64,000 nt of DNA from Novosphingobium capsulatum NBRC 12533 (GCF_001598375.1 NZ_BCYV01000006.1:353172-417171), one strand, 5' to 3'. Numbered from the stretch's first letter, positions 8,541-17,272 are shown. The notes: a model not told the origin generated them from the sequence alone. Translations and numbers: made by a program.

Positions 8541-9281
8541 ATGACCACTCCCGCCCCCCGCGCCGTCCTCTATCGCATGGTGATGGACAAGCATATTTGC
8601 CCATTCGGCCTCAAGGCCAGGCACTTGCTGCGCCAGCGCGGCTTTGCGGTGGAAGACCACTGGCTGCGCACGCGCGCGGAAACCGATGCGTTCAAGGCGG
8701 CGCACGATGTGCGCACCACACCGCAGGTGTTTATCGATGGCGAGCGGATCGGCGGCTATGATGATCTGCGCCGGCATTTCGGCCTTGCGGTGCCCGATCC
8801 CAAGGCCACCAGCTATACGCCCGTCGCGGTGCTCTTTGCCCTTGCCGCGCTGATGGCGCTGGCCGCCAGCCAGGCCGCGTTTGGCACGCCGTTGACCCTG
8901 CGCGCGGGGGAATGGTTCGTGGGCATGAGCATGGCCGTGCTGGCCCTGCTAAAGCTGCAGGATCTCGATCGCTTCGCCACGATGTTCCTGGGCTATGACC
9001 TGCTCGCCCAGCGCTGGGTGCCCTATGCCAGCATCTATCCCTTTGCCGAGGCGCTGGCCGGCGTGCTGATGATCGCCGGGGTGTGGACCTGGCTGTCGGT
9101 GCCAGTGGCGCTGTTCATCGGCACGATCGGCGCGGTCTCGGTCTTCAAGGCCGTCTATGTCGACCGCCGCGAGCTGAAATGCGCCTGCGTCGGCGGATCG
9201 AGCAACGTGCCGTTGGGCTTCGTCTCGCTGACCGAAAACCTCGCCATGGTGGCCATGGCGCTGTGGATGTTGCTGCACTGA
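8541..9281 (+). CDS. glutaredoxin-like / MauE-type membrane redox fusion protein
   Basis: A 246-residue protein. Residues 1-85 form a glutaredoxin-like domain whose active site reads CPFG, with a single cysteine, and whose TTPQVFIDGERIGGYDDL is the usual glutathione-binding strand. The remainder is a four-helix membrane domain of the MauE/DoxX kind, ending with CACVGGSSNVPLGFVSLTEN, the conserved Cys-x-Cys motif of MauE-like proteins. The family is linked to thiol redox at the membrane. The start is the ATG at 8541. The position behind a MerR operator suggests induction by a thiophilic metal or oxidant. A convergent terminator follows. Confidence 0.82.
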   Translation: MTTPAPRAVLYRMVMDKHICPFGLKARHLLRQRGFAVEDHWLRTRAETDAFKAAHDVRTTPQVFIDGERIGGYDDLRRHFGLAVPDPKATSYTPVAVLFALAALMALAASQAAFGTPLTLRAGEWFVGMSMAVLALLKLQDLDRFATMFLGYDLLAQRWVPYASIYPFAEALAGVLMIAGVWTWLSVPVALFIGTIGAVSVFKAVYVDRRELKCACVGGSSNVPLGFVSLTENLAMVAMALWMLLH

Positions 9282-9290
9282 CGCCACGAA

Positions 9291-9326
9291 AAAGGGTGCC
9301 GGAACCTATGGTTCGCGGCACCCTTT
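9291..9326. terminator. convergent hairpin terminator between the MauE fusion and guaA
   Basis: An 11-bp stem AAAGGGTGCCG (9291-9301) pairs with CGGCACCCTTT (9316-9326). The loop itself pairs (GAACC with GGTTC), giving an almost continuous 16-bp hairpin with one bulged G. A-rich and T-rich flanks suit termination in both directions. Confidence 0.75.
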
Positions 9327-9339
9327 GGTGTGGATCAGA

Positions 9340-10911
9340 TCATTCCCACTCGATCGTGCCGGGCGGCTTTGACGTATAGTCATAGACCACGCGGTTGATG
9401 CCCTTGACCTCGTTGACGATGCGCGTCGCCACGCGGCTGAGGAAGCCGGCGTCGAAGGGATAGATATCGGCGGTCATGCCATCGGTCGAGGTAACCGCGC
9501 GCAGGGCGCACACCGAATCGTAGGTGCGATGGTCGCCCATCACGCCCACGGTGCGCACCGGCAGCAACACGGCAAAGGCCTGCCAGATCGCGTCATAGAG
9601 CCCGGCGTTGCGGATCTCTTCGAGATAGATCGCGTCGGCCTTGCGCAGGATGTCGCAGCGCTCGCGCGTCACTTCGCCGGGGATGCGGATGGCCAGGCCC
9701 GGCCCGGGGAACGGGTGGCGGCCCACGAAGATATCGGGCAGGCCCAGTTCGCGGCCCAGTGCGCGCACTTCGTCCTTGAACAGTTCGCGCAAGGGCTCGA
9801 CCAGCTTCATGTTCATGCGTTCGGGCAGGCCACCCACGTTGTGGTGGCTCTTGATCGTCACCGAAGGCCCGCCGGTGAACGAAACGCTTTCGATCACATC
9901 CGGATAGAGCGTGCCCTGCGCGAGGAAATCGGCGCCACCCACCTTGCGCGCCTCGGCCTCGAACACGTCGATGAAGGTCTTGCCGATGAACTTGCGCTTG
10001 GCCTCGGGGTCGGTCACCCCTTCCAGGCCCTTGAGGAACAGCGTCGACACATCCACGTGGACCAGCGGGATGTGGTAGTGGTTGCGGAACAGCGAGACGA
10101 CCTGCTCCGCCTCGCCCAGACGCATCAGGCCATGGTCGACGAACACGCAGGTCAGCTGGTCACCGATCGCCTCGTGGATCAGCACGGCGGCAACGGCCGA
10201 ATCGACCCCGCCGGAAAGGCCGCAGATCACGCGGGCATCGCCCACCTGTGCGCGGATTTCGGCGATCTTGGTCTTGCGGAATTCGGCCATGGTCCAATCG
10301 CCGGTGCAACCGCAGACGTGGCGCACGAAATTGGCGATCAGCTTGCCGCCATCGGGGGTGTGGACCACCTCGGGGTGGAACTGGGTGCCGTAATACTTCT
10401 TTTCGTCGTTGGCGATGACGGCAAACGGGGCGCCATCGGACACTGCCACGATGCGGAAGCCCGGCGCAAACTGCGTCACCTTGTCGCCGTGGCTCATCCA
10501 CACCTGGTGGCGTTCGCCCACGGTCCACAGCCCATCGAACAGCACGCAAGGCTCGGTCACGGTCAGGAACGCCCGGCCGAATTCGCCCGAATCGCCGGGC
10601 TGCACTTCGCCACCCAACTGATGGCTCATCACCTGCTGGCCATAGCAGATGCCCAGGATCGGCAAGCCACTGTCGAACAGCACCTGCGGCGCGCGCGGGC
10701 TGCCATCGGCGGGCACGCTGGCGGGCGAGCCCGAGAGGATGATGCCCTTGGGCTTCATGCGGTGGAATGCCGCCTCGGCCTGGGTGAACGGGGCGATTTC
10801 GGAATAGACGCCGGCCTCGCGCACGCGGCGTGCGATCAGCTGCGTCACCTGGCTGCCAAAATCGACGATGAGGATCGATTCGGGGGCCGATTCTTCGGGC
10901 TGGATAGTCAT
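9340..10911 (-). CDS. guaA: GMP synthase (glutamine-hydrolysing)
   Basis: A 523-residue GuaA, which converts XMP to GMP using ATP and glutamine. The class I amidotransferase domain is at the N-terminus with the catalytic Cys in GICYGQQ (about residue 90) and its His/Glu in FHPE. The ATP-pyrophosphatase P-loop [10 protein letters not shown] is near residue 235, and the C-terminal dimerisation domain ends [17 protein letters not shown]. Length and termini are standard. The ATG at 10911 was chosen, and codons upstream in frame do not match the family. Confidence 0.96.
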   Translation of the reverse strand: MTIQPEESAPESILIVDFGSQVTQLIARRVREAGVYSEIAPFTQAEAAFHRMKPKGIILSGSPASVPADGSPRAPQVLFDSGLPILGICYGQQVMSHQLGGEVQPGDSGEFGRAFLTVTEPCVLFDGLWTVGERHQVWMSHGDKVTQFAPGFRIVAVSDGAPFAVIANDEKKYYGTQFHPEVVHTPDGGKLIANFVRHVCGCTGDWTMAEFRKTKIAEIRAQVGDARVICGLSGGVDSAVAAVLIHEAIGDQLTCVFVDHGLMRLGEAEQVVSLFRNHYHIPLVHVDVSTLFLKGLEGVTDPEAKRKFIGKTFIDVFEAEARKVGGADFLAQGTLYPDVIESVSFTGGPSVTIKSHHNVGGLPERMNMKLVEPLRELFKDEVRALGRELGLPDIFVGRHPFPGPGLAIRIPGEVTRERCDILRKADAIYLEEIRNAGLYDAIWQAFAVLLPVRTVGVMGDHRTYDSVCALRAVTSTDGMTADIYPFDAGFLSRVATRIVNEVKGINRVVYDYTSKPPGTIEWE

Positions 10912-11237
10912 GGCTGGCCGATAAGGAAGGCGGGCCAGACTGTCCAGCACTTGGCCAGCCGCAGGCGTAAATTCTGCGCCGCGCCCCACAGTGTGGCGTC
11001 ATGGCCGCGTAATGTGGCAAAACTGTTGCGCATATGCCACGATAACTACGGTTGCACGATGTGGATTGCGTTTTTCGCAACTGCTGGCGCCAGGATCGCA
11101 CTTGTAACAAAACCGCCTCGTCTTATGTGGGCGTCAGTTCGCGGCTCCGAGCCTTACCCTGCCGGCGCGACGGACTGAGAGGATCCTGCAAGGTTTAACA
11201 ATAAACTTTGCAATTCGCAGGAAATCAGGAGCACACC
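10912..11237. other. intergenic region between guaA and the small peptide gene
   Basis: No protein gene was recognised in these 326 bases. It must hold the guaA promoter on the minus strand and the promoter of the peptide gene on the plus strand, but no convincing -35/-10 pair was found. Its right end contains the AT-rich hairpin at 11188-11211. Confidence 0.5.
11188..11211 (+). other. AT-rich hairpin in the leader of the small peptide gene
   Basis: GCAAGGTTTA and TAAACTTTGC pair over ten positions with one mismatch around the loop ACAA. The hairpin lies 26 bases before the ATG of the 27-residue peptide. It could be a leader structure or an operator, and its role is unknown. Confidence 0.4.
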
Positions 11238-11321
11238 ATGCGCAAGATCGCAACCGTTGTGCTGCCGCTCATCCTCGCCGCTGGTCTCAGCGGCGCGATG
11301 TTCACTGCCACGCTTGTCTAA
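11238..11321 (+). CDS. small hydrophobic peptide, 27 residues, function unknown
   Basis: ATG at 11238 opens a frame for a 27-residue peptide: MRKIA, a hydrophobic stretch of about 17 residues (VVLPLILAAGLSGAMF), then TATLV. A good ribosome site (AGGAG, seven bases before the ATG) supports translation. It looks like a single membrane-spanning micropeptide or a bare signal-peptide-like segment. It is flanked by an upstream AT-rich hairpin and by a GC-rich hairpin 80 bases after its stop, so it may be a monocistronic unit. No family could be assigned. Confidence 0.5.
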   Translation: MRKIATVVLPLILAAGLSGAMFTATLV

Positions 11322-11400
11322 GCGCTGGCGGCAGCACTGATATATGTCTGGTCGGTCCTCTCAAGCGACCATGGCATATCTTTGAGATAGTAAGTAAAGC

Positions 11401-11432
11401 CCCGCAGCGCGATGTCACCGCATCGCGGCGGG
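11401..11432 (+). terminator. GC-rich hairpin, possible terminator of the peptide transcript
   Basis: CCCGC (11401-11405) plus CGCGATG (11408-11414) pair with CATCGCG (11421-11427) plus GCGGG (11428-11432). The loop has six bases and there is a two-base bulge. The following TCTTAAAG is only weakly T-rich, so termination is plausible but not certain. Confidence 0.45.
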
Positions 11433-11534
11433 TCTTAAAGCGGCGGTCCGGTGGGGCCGCCGTTTTGCGTTTCGGACAATTGTGTCTTATGGGATACACT
11501 TGTTCCTCTGGGGAAACCTTCTACCCATCCGGCG

Positions 11535-12404
11535 ATGATCGCTGCTTCCGCCATGCCTTCTGCCGTCACGCGTTTCGCCCCCAGCCCCAATGGTCCGCTG
11601 CATCTCGGGCACGCCTGGGCCGCGCTCGTGGCGCACGATCGCGCGCATGCCGATGGCGGCACGTTCCTGCTGCGGATCGAGGATATCGACGGCGCGCGCA
11701 GCCGGCCCGAACTGGCCGCGGCGTTCCGCGCCGACCTCGCCTGGCTCGGCCTGTCATGGCACGAAGTCTTGCCGCAGTCGCAGCGCGTGGCGCATTACCG
11801 CCAAGCCGCCGATGCCCTGCGCGCAGCGGGGCTACTCTATCCGTGCCGCTGCACCCGGGCAGAGATTGCCGCTGCCGCCACGACCCAGGGGCCGGACGGG
11901 CCGATCTACCCCGGCACCTGCCGCCAGCACCCGGTGGCGCGCGGCCCGGACGTGGCCTGGCGGCTGGACATGGCCAAGGCCACCGCGCTAGCCGGGCCGC
12001 TTTGCTGGGTGGACGAGCGGCGCGGAGAGCAGCGCGCCACGCCAGAGATGTTTGGCGATGTCGTGCTATGGCGCAAGGATGCGCCGGCATCCTATCACCT
12101 CGCCGCCACGGTGGACGATGCCGCTGACGGGGTGAGCGTGGTCACGCGCGGGATCGACCTGTTCCGGGCCAGCCACGTGCACCGGCTGCTGCAGGCGCTG
12201 CTTGGCCTGCCGGTGCCGCGCTGGCACCACCATGCCGTGCTGATCGGCGCGGATGGCCGCAAGCTCGCCAAGCGTCGCGATGCACCGGGCCTGGCAGAGC
12301 GGCGCCTGGCCGGGGAAGATGGCATGGCGCTGGCCGCCGCACTGCGCGCTGGCCTTTTTGACACTGGCATTTGCCTGGCAGACACCATAGACCTGTCGCC
12401 ATGA
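11535..12404 (+). CDS. gluQ: glutamyl-Q tRNA(Asp) synthetase
   Basis: A 289-residue class I aminoacyl-tRNA synthetase-like protein. It attaches glutamate to queuosine at the wobble base of tRNA(Asp). RFAPSPNGPLHLGH is the HIGH motif, and KLAKRRDA is the KMSKS counterpart. A Cys-rich zinc region (YPCRCTRAE, then a Cys in PGTCRQH) lies between them. It lacks the anticodon-binding domain of full glutamyl-tRNA synthetase, as expected. The ATG at 11535 is used, and the ATG at 11553 is equally possible because neither has a strong ribosome site. The stop overlaps the next start as ATGA. Confidence 0.9.
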   Translation: MIAASAMPSAVTRFAPSPNGPLHLGHAWAALVAHDRAHADGGTFLLRIEDIDGARSRPELAAAFRADLAWLGLSWHEVLPQSQRVAHYRQAADALRAAGLLYPCRCTRAEIAAAATTQGPDGPIYPGTCRQHPVARGPDVAWRLDMAKATALAGPLCWVDERRGEQRATPEMFGDVVLWRKDAPASYHLAATVDDAADGVSVVTRGIDLFRASHVHRLLQALLGLPVPRWHHHAVLIGADGRKLAKRRDAPGLAERRLAGEDGMALAAALRAGLFDTGICLADTIDLSP

Positions 12405-12634
12405 CCTATGTGCTCATACCCCTGCTGATCGTGCTCATGGCGCTGACCGTCTGGTCGCTGCTGCGCGGCGTGGTTGCCTTCCTGCGCACCACGCGCGAGG
12501 GCCTGGAGCGGGGGGACGAGGGCGTGCGCGACATGCAGCTGTTGCAGAACCGCATGATGTTCAACCGCATCAAGTTTCAGGGGCTGGCCATCGTCGTGGT
12601 CATCGTGCTGCTGATGGTCGGCGGCAAGAACTGA
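12401..12634 (+). CDS. HIG1/twin-transmembrane domain protein
   Basis: A 77-residue membrane protein with two hydrophobic helices, at residues 3-25 and about 56-74. They are joined by a charged loop containing TTREGLERGDEG and NRMMFNRIKFQG. This is the pattern of bacterial HIG1-domain proteins, which are related to respiratory supercomplex factors. The start overlaps the gluQ stop (ATGA), and pduO begins 18 bases downstream. The order HIG1-type protein, pduO, hydroxybutyryl-CoA dehydrogenase is familiar from alphaproteobacteria. The molecular role is unproven. Confidence 0.8.
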   Translation: MTYVLIPLLIVLMALTVWSLLRGVVAFLRTTREGLERGDEGVRDMQLLQNRMMFNRIKFQGLAIVVVIVLLMVGGKN

Positions 12635-12652
12635 ACAGGTTCGTTCCATTTC

Positions 12653-13213
12653 ATGGTAAAGCTGAACAAGATCTACACCCGTACGGGTGACGATGGCACG
12701 ACCGGGCTGGTCGATGGCTCGCGCCGCGGCAAGCACGAGCCGCGCATGGCCGCGATCGGCGAGGTGGACGAGGCCAACAGCGCGCTCGGCCTGGCCGCAC
12801 TGGTCGTGCCGCCCGATGCCGGCGCGGAATTGACGCGCATCCAGAACGACCTGTTCGACCTCGGCGCCGATCTGGCCACGCCCGGCAGCGATTTCGCTCC
12901 TGGCGAGATGACGCTGCGCGTAGTGCCGGGGCAGGTTGCCTGGCTCGAGGCGATGATCGACGCGCGCAATGCCGCGCTGCCGCCACTTACCAGCTTCATC
13001 CTGCCCGGCGGCAGCGAGGCGGCCGCGCGCGTGCACCTGGCCCGCGCGATCACTCGCCGCGCCGAACGCGCCGCCGTGGCGCTCGCCGCGCAAGAGCCGG
13101 TCAACCCGGCGGCGCTTGCCTATCTCAATCGGCTGTCGGATTATCTGTTCGTGCTGGCCCGCGCGCTCAATGCCGGGCGCGATCCGTTGTGGGTGCCGGG
13201 CGCCAGCCGCTGA
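12653..13213 (+). CDS. pduO: cob(I)yrinic acid a,c-diamide adenosyltransferase, PduO type
   Basis: A 186-residue PduO-type ATP:cob(I)alamin adenosyltransferase that makes adenosylcobalamin. The ATP-binding N-terminus [19 protein letters not shown] is diagnostic, as are the later [11 protein letters not shown] helix and [13 protein letters not shown] near the C-terminus. It is the right length for the trimeric enzyme. It sits 18 bases after the HIG1-type gene and 41 bases before the dehydrogenase gene, so it is likely part of one transcript. No cobalamin riboswitch was seen upstream. Confidence 0.93.
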   Translation: MVKLNKIYTRTGDDGTTGLVDGSRRGKHEPRMAAIGEVDEANSALGLAALVVPPDAGAELTRIQNDLFDLGADLATPGSDFAPGEMTLRVVPGQVAWLEAMIDARNAALPPLTSFILPGGSEAAARVHLARAITRRAERAAVALAAQEPVNPAALAYLNRLSDYLFVLARALNAGRDPLWVPGASR

Positions 13214-13254
13214 TCATCAGCAGGGCTGATCAATCGTGTGAAAGGATAGTGGGC

Positions 13255-14124
13255 ATGCAGACCGTAGCCGTGATCGGGGCCGGGCAGATGGGTGCAGGCA
13301 TTGCGCAGGTCATGGCCCAGGCCGGGCTGGCCGTGCTGCTGGCCGACGTGAACCTGGCCGCCGCCGAAAAAGGCCGTGACAAGATCGCCAAGGCGCTCGC
13401 GCGCCTGGTCGCCAAGGACAAGATCGCCGCCGCTGATGCCGATGCGATCGTGGCGCGCATCACCCCGGTGGGTGACTATGCGCCGATGGCCGCGGCGGAC
13501 CTGATCGTGGAAGCTGCGACCGAGCGGGAAGATATCAAGCAGAAGATCTTTGCCGCCGCTGGCGCCGTGCTGGCGCAGCATGCCATCCTGGCGAGCAATA
13601 CCAGCTCGATCCCGATCACCCGCATGGCAGCGGCCTCGCCCGATCCGGCGCGTTTCATCGGGCTGCATTTCTTCAACCCCGTGCCGGTGATGAACCTGGT
13701 CGAGGTGATCCCGGGCCTCGCCACCTCGGCCGCCACGCTTGATACGATGCGCGGGCTGGTCGGGCGGCTCAACAAGGAGCTGGTGCTCTCGCAGGACGAG
13801 GCCGGCTTCATCGTCAACCGCGTGCTGATGCCGATGCTCAACGAAGCGGCCTTCGTGCTGGGCAGCGGCACCGCCAGCATCGTCGATATCGACAAGGCCT
13901 GCCGCCTCGGCCTCAACCATCCGATGGGGCCGCTGGAACTGGCTGATTTCATCGGGCTGGATACCTGCGTGGAAATTATCCGCGTGCTGCATTCCAGCAC
14001 GGGCGACAGCAAGTATCGCCCCGCGCCGCTCCTGGTGAAATATGTCGAGGCTGGCTGGCACGGCCGCAAGACCGGGCGCGGGTTCTATGACTATAGCGGC
14101 GAGATGCCTGTCCCCACGCGGTAG
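13255..14124 (+). CDS. 3-hydroxybutyryl-CoA dehydrogenase
   Basis: A 289-residue NAD(P)-dependent dehydrogenase of the 3-hydroxyacyl-CoA dehydrogenase family. An N-terminal Rossmann domain carries [13 protein letters not shown]. The catalytic region includes SNTSSIPIT, the His in [17 protein letters not shown], and a C-terminal helical domain containing [12 protein letters not shown]. The ATG at 13255 has an AAGGA site upstream. The enzyme interconverts acetoacetyl-CoA and 3-hydroxybutyryl-CoA. With phaC and phasin elsewhere in the window, a link to polyhydroxybutyrate or fatty acid turnover is possible but only inferred. Confidence 0.93.
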   Translation: MQTVAVIGAGQMGAGIAQVMAQAGLAVLLADVNLAAAEKGRDKIAKALARLVAKDKIAAADADAIVARITPVGDYAPMAAADLIVEAATEREDIKQKIFAAAGAVLAQHAILASNTSSIPITRMAAASPDPARFIGLHFFNPVPVMNLVEVIPGLATSAATLDTMRGLVGRLNKELVLSQDEAGFIVNRVLMPMLNEAAFVLGSGTASIVDIDKACRLGLNHPMGPLELADFIGLDTCVEIIRVLHSSTGDSKYRPAPLLVKYVEAGWHGRKTGRGFYDYSGEMPVPTR

Positions 14125-14183
14125 GCAAGTGCGGGGGAACGGGGCGCCGCGCGGCGCGTAGTTCCGGCAAAGGAGTGACGCGC

Positions 14184-14504
14184 ATGAGCAAGGCAATCCC
14201 CGATCTCGCCCCCGAGGCGCACAACCAGGAACAGGACGATTCGTCGTCCCAGGCCCAGACCCTGGCCGATGAAGCGCTGGGCCGTGCCACCGCCGTGCTG
14301 GGCGCCGCCGAAGACAGCGAACGCGTGTCTGGCGATGGCGACGAGCCCGGCTCAACCCCCGATCTGGTCGATCACATGAAGCAGATGGTCTCTTCGGGCC
14401 GGATCGACATGGGCGCCTATCGCGGCGAGCGCAACGACGACGACGAGGAAGGCGGCCTGGGCGAAGCGGGCATCGACGACGATACCCCGCGCGGCGCGGA
14501 ATAA
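14184..14504 (+). CDS. acidic hypothetical protein, 106 residues
   Basis: No family recognised. The protein is highly acidic and low in hydrophobic residues, with Ser/Asp clusters (QDDSSSQAQ, NDDDEEGG) and a central LVDHMKQMVSSGRIDMGAYRGERND, which is the only part that looks foldable. It is probably largely disordered and cytoplasmic. A strong AAAGGAG lies eight bases before the ATG at 14184, which is preferred over GTG at 14175. An EcfG-like sequence (GGAAC-N16-CGTA) is centred about 36 bases upstream, so stress induction is possible. Confidence 0.7.
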   Translation: MSKAIPDLAPEAHNQEQDDSSSQAQTLADEALGRATAVLGAAEDSERVSGDGDEPGSTPDLVDHMKQMVSSGRIDMGAYRGERNDDDEEGGLGEAGIDDDTPRGAE

Positions 14505-14530
14505 GGCTTGCCGGGCGCTGTGATAGCGCC

Positions 14531-14600
14531 CTTCGACAAGCTCAGGGCGAACGGAACCATAAGGACAATCCCGGTTCCGTTCGGGCTGAGCTTGTCGAAG
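14531..14600. repeat. REP-like intergenic inverted repeat (CTTCGACAAGCTCAG family)
   Basis: Arms of 28 bases (14531-14558 and 14573-14600) are complementary with two mismatches around a 14-base loop. Each arm contains CTTCGACAAGCTCAG. This short sequence recurs between genes in many sphingomonad genomes (established knowledge). It lies between convergent genes and may also act as a terminator. Confidence 0.8.
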
Positions 14601-14616
14601 CCTTGAGGCTTACAAT

Positions 14617-15768
14617 TCAGGCCGATGGTTGTTGGAGCGCCGCCAAGGCAATGCGGCGATAGATTCGCGCCAGCACGCGCAGGTCTTCCATCGCCACGGC
14701 CTCGTCCTTCTTGTGCATGGTCGCATTGCACAGGCCGAATTCCACCACCGGGCATAGCGCGCGCAGGAAACGCGCATCCGATGTGCCGCCGGTGGTCGAC
14801 AGTTCCGGCGTGACGCCGGTCTCGGTCTCCACTGCCTGCGCGATCAGCGTGGAAAAATCGCCGGGCAGGGTGATGAAGCTTTCGCCCGAAATAACCGCCC
14901 GCGCCGTGCCGCCATGGCGGATGGCGATGGCGCTGACGCGATCGACCAGCCCCTGGCCGGTGTGCAGGTCGTTGAAGCGGATCGACAGCCGGGCGCGCGC
15001 CTGGGCGGGGATCACGTTGGTGGCGGGGTTGCCCACCTCGATATCGGTGATTTCCAGGTTGGACGGCTGAAACCAGTCGCTGCCTTCGTCCAGCACCAGG
15101 GCATGGAGTTCGGCCAGCATGGCGATGAGCCGGGGAATGGGATTGTCCGCGAGGTGCGGATAGGCGACATGGCCCTGCGCGCCATCGACGGTGAGCCAGA
15201 TATTGACCGAGCCGCGCCGGCCGATCTTCATCATGTCGCCCAGTCGGTTGACCGAGGTGGGCTCTCCCACCAGGCACAGGTCGGGCAGGCTGCCCTCTCC
15301 TGCATCAGCCAGCGCGCGCATGCGCTCGATCAGGGCGGCCGTGCCATAGCGTGCCGGGCCTTCCTCGTCGCCGGTGATGATCAGGCTGATCGTGCCGGCC
15401 TCTTGCGGGATTTCCGCCAGCGCCGCGACGAAGGCGGCGATCGCGCCTTTCATGTCCACCGCGCCACGGCCATAGAGCAGTTCGCCGCGCCGCTCGGCGG
15501 TGAACGGCGCGCTGCTCCAGCCCTGGCCCGGCGGCACCACGTCAAGATGGCCGGCAAAGGCGAAGTGGCGGCTGCCGGCCGGGCCCTGGCGGATCGCGAA
15601 CAGGTTCTCCACCGGCCCGTCGGGCGCTTCGCCCTCGACAAAGCGGTGCACGGCAAAGCCCATGGGCACGACCATGGCTTGCAGCACGTCGAACACGCTG
15701 CCGGTGGCCGGCGTCACACTGGGGCAGTCGATCAGGCGTTCGGTCAGGACAACGGGATCGGCGCTCAT
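14617..15768 (-). CDS. dapE: succinyl-diaminopimelate desuccinylase
   Basis: A 383-residue M20-family zinc peptidase that hydrolyses N-succinyl-LL-diaminopimelate in lysine and peptidoglycan synthesis. Metal ligands and catalytic residues are visible: FAGHLDVVPPG near residue 70, YGRGAVDMKG near 100, and ITGDEEGPA near 135. GGTSDARF is near residue 325 and FGLCNATMHKKDE close to the end. Start ATG 15768 overlaps the stop of the upstream glutathione transferase-like gene by four bases. It is the last gene of a long minus-strand run starting at rpmH. Confidence 0.95.
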   Translation of the reverse strand: MSADPVVLTERLIDCPSVTPATGSVFDVLQAMVVPMGFAVHRFVEGEAPDGPVENLFAIRQGPAGSRHFAFAGHLDVVPPGQGWSSAPFTAERRGELLYGRGAVDMKGAIAAFVAALAEIPQEAGTISLIITGDEEGPARYGTAALIERMRALADAGEGSLPDLCLVGEPTSVNRLGDMMKIGRRGSVNIWLTVDGAQGHVAYPHLADNPIPRLIAMLAELHALVLDEGSDWFQPSNLEITDIEVGNPATNVIPAQARARLSIRFNDLHTGQGLVDRVSAIAIRHGGTARAVISGESFITLPGDFSTLIAQAVETETGVTPELSTTGGTSDARFLRALCPVVEFGLCNATMHKKDEAVAMEDLRVLARIYRRIALAALQQPSA

Positions 15769-16433
15769 GTGTGGCTGGCTTCCTCGAACTGTTCGATGGT
15801 CCATTCTTCGTCTTCCGCTGCCTCGATCCAGGCCTGCATCCACGGATGCTCCCACAGCGCCTGCATATAGGCGACGGCAAAGCCGGGCACGCCCACGCCA
15901 TAGGTGACGAAGCGCGAGACCACCGGGGCATAGATGATGTCGGCCGCGCTGAACGTACCGAACAGGAACGGGCCGCCCTGGCCAAAACGGGCGCGCGCCT
16001 CGGCCCACAGCTGCAGGATGCGCACGATATCGGCGCGCACATCGTCGCGCACCTCGGGCTGGGCCTGCCGGCGGCGGATGTTCATCGGCATGTGGCCGCG
16101 CAGCGCGAAATAGCCTGAATGCATTTCCGCCACCATCGATCGCGCCATGGCGCGGGCGGCATCGTCCTTGGGCCAGAAGCGATCGCGGCCGACCTTGTCG
16201 GCCAGGTAATCGATGATCGCCAAACTGTCCCACACCACGGCGTCGCCATCCCACAGGATCGGCACTTTGCCCGATGACGGCGCCAGATTGGCATCGCGGC
16301 GCTTGGCCTCGTCCCAATCATCGCCATAGAGCGGAACGGTGATTTCCTCGAAAGCCAGGCCCGATTGCTTGGCGGCCAGCCAGCCGCGCAACGACCAGCT
16401 GGAATAATTCTTGTTGCCGATGACCAGCTTCAT
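15765..16433 (-). CDS. glutathione S-transferase family protein
   Basis: A 222-residue GST. The thioredoxin-like N-terminal domain begins MKLVIGNKNYSSWSLRGWLA, with the Ser-rich active-site turn at residues 10-14, and contains GKVPILWDGDAVVWDSLAI, the glutathione gamma-glutamyl site. A helical C-terminal domain follows. The substrate is unknown. It overlaps dapE by ATGA. The start at 16433 gives the standard N-terminus. A block of palindromic intergenic repeat separates it from engB. Confidence 0.88.
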   Translation of the reverse strand: MKLVIGNKNYSSWSLRGWLAAKQSGLAFEEITVPLYGDDWDEAKRRDANLAPSSGKVPILWDGDAVVWDSLAIIDYLADKVGRDRFWPKDDAARAMARSMVAEMHSGYFALRGHMPMNIRRRQAQPEVRDDVRADIVRILQLWAEARARFGQGGPFLFGTFSAADIIYAPVVSRFVTYGVGVPGFAVAYMQALWEHPWMQAWIEAAEDEEWTIEQFEEASHT

Positions 16434-16496
16434 GCGGGGCCTTTCGCGTGGGGCGTGGCCTTTCCGCCTAAAGCCTGGGGGGCGGGCTGTCGAGTG

Positions 16497-16606
16497 GCCC
16501 CTCCGTCAGCCCTGCGGGCTGCCACCTCCCCATCAGGGATGGGGAGGATCGTGATCCTCCCTGCCGCCGGCGGGGAGGGGACCGCCGCGAAGCGGTGGTG
16601 GAGGGG
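16497..16606. repeat. palindromic GC-rich intergenic repeat
   Basis: About 110 bases of nested inverted repeats between engB and the GST gene: CAGCCCTGCGGGCTG, CCATCAGGGATGG, GAGGATCGTGATCCTC and CCGCCGCGAAGCGGTGG. Runs of CCCCTCC and GGAGGGG bound the block. It resembles the mosaic repeats commonly found between sphingomonad genes. No protein is encoded. Confidence 0.65.
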
Positions 16607-17272
16607 TCAGACCGCCGCGTCGTCCAGCACGGCGCCGCGCAGGGCGGCGATGCCCAGGCCCTTTTCCGACGAGGTCACGCTGACCTCGGGGTGGGCGGCG
16701 ATGTGCTTGCGCGCGATAGTCTGGGTCTCTGCCACCACGTCGGCCAGTTCGCTGGCCTTGATCTTGTCTGCCTTGGTCAGGACCACGCGATAGCCCACGG
16801 CCGCTTCGTCGAGCATCTGCATCATTTCGGTATCGACCGTCTTGATGCCGTGGCGGCTGTCAACCAGCAGCAGCGTGCGCTTGAGCACCACGCGGCCGCG
16901 CAGATAGTCGCGCACCAGGCGGCGCCACTGCTCCACCACCTTGGGCGGCGCCTTGGCAAAGCCATAGCCGGGCATGTCGACCAGGCGGAACAGGGTGGGG
17001 GTGCCCACCTCGAAATAGTTCAGTTCCTGCGTGCGGCCCGGCGTGACCGAGGTGCGCGCCAGCGACTTGCGCCCGGTGAGGGCATTGAGCAGCGAGGATT
17101 TGCCCACGTTGGAGCGGCCGCAAAAGGCGATCTCGGGAAAGTCCGGCTCGGGCAGGAATTTGAGTTCAGGGGCGGATTTGAGAAACTCCACGCGGCCGGA
17201 AAAGAGCGCGCGGGCGCGCTCTTCCAGGGCCATCAGGCGCAGGCCTTCTTCGTCGGGACCGGTGACGCTCAC
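16607..17272 (-). CDS. engB: ribosome biogenesis GTP-binding protein EngB/YsxC
   Basis: A 221-residue TrmE-Era-EngA-type GTPase needed for 50S subunit assembly. Nucleotide motifs: G1 GRSNVGKSS near residue 52, G2 Thr in TPGRTQ, G3 DMPGYG, G4 TKAD and G5 SSEKGLG. GTG at 17272 overlaps the yidC stop (GTGA) and is preferred. ATG at 17233 would give a 208-residue protein and is a credible alternative. It lies in the rpmH-rnpA-yidD-yidC-engB run. Confidence 0.93.
   Translation of the reverse strand: MSVTGPDEEGLRLMALEERARALFSGRVEFLKSAPELKFLPEPDFPEIAFCGRSNVGKSSLLNALTGRKSLARTSVTPGRTQELNYFEVGTPTLFRLVDMPGYGFAKAPPKVVEQWRRLVRDYLRGRVVLKRTLLLVDSRHGIKTVDTEMMQMLDEAAVGYRVVLTKADKIKASELADVVAETQTIARKHIAAHPEVSVTSSEKGLGIAALRGAVLDDAAV

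Noticed and set aside
12405..12652. Cobalamin riboswitch upstream of pduO
   Set aside because: The space is taken by the HIG1-type gene and an 18-base gap, with no room for a B12 box.
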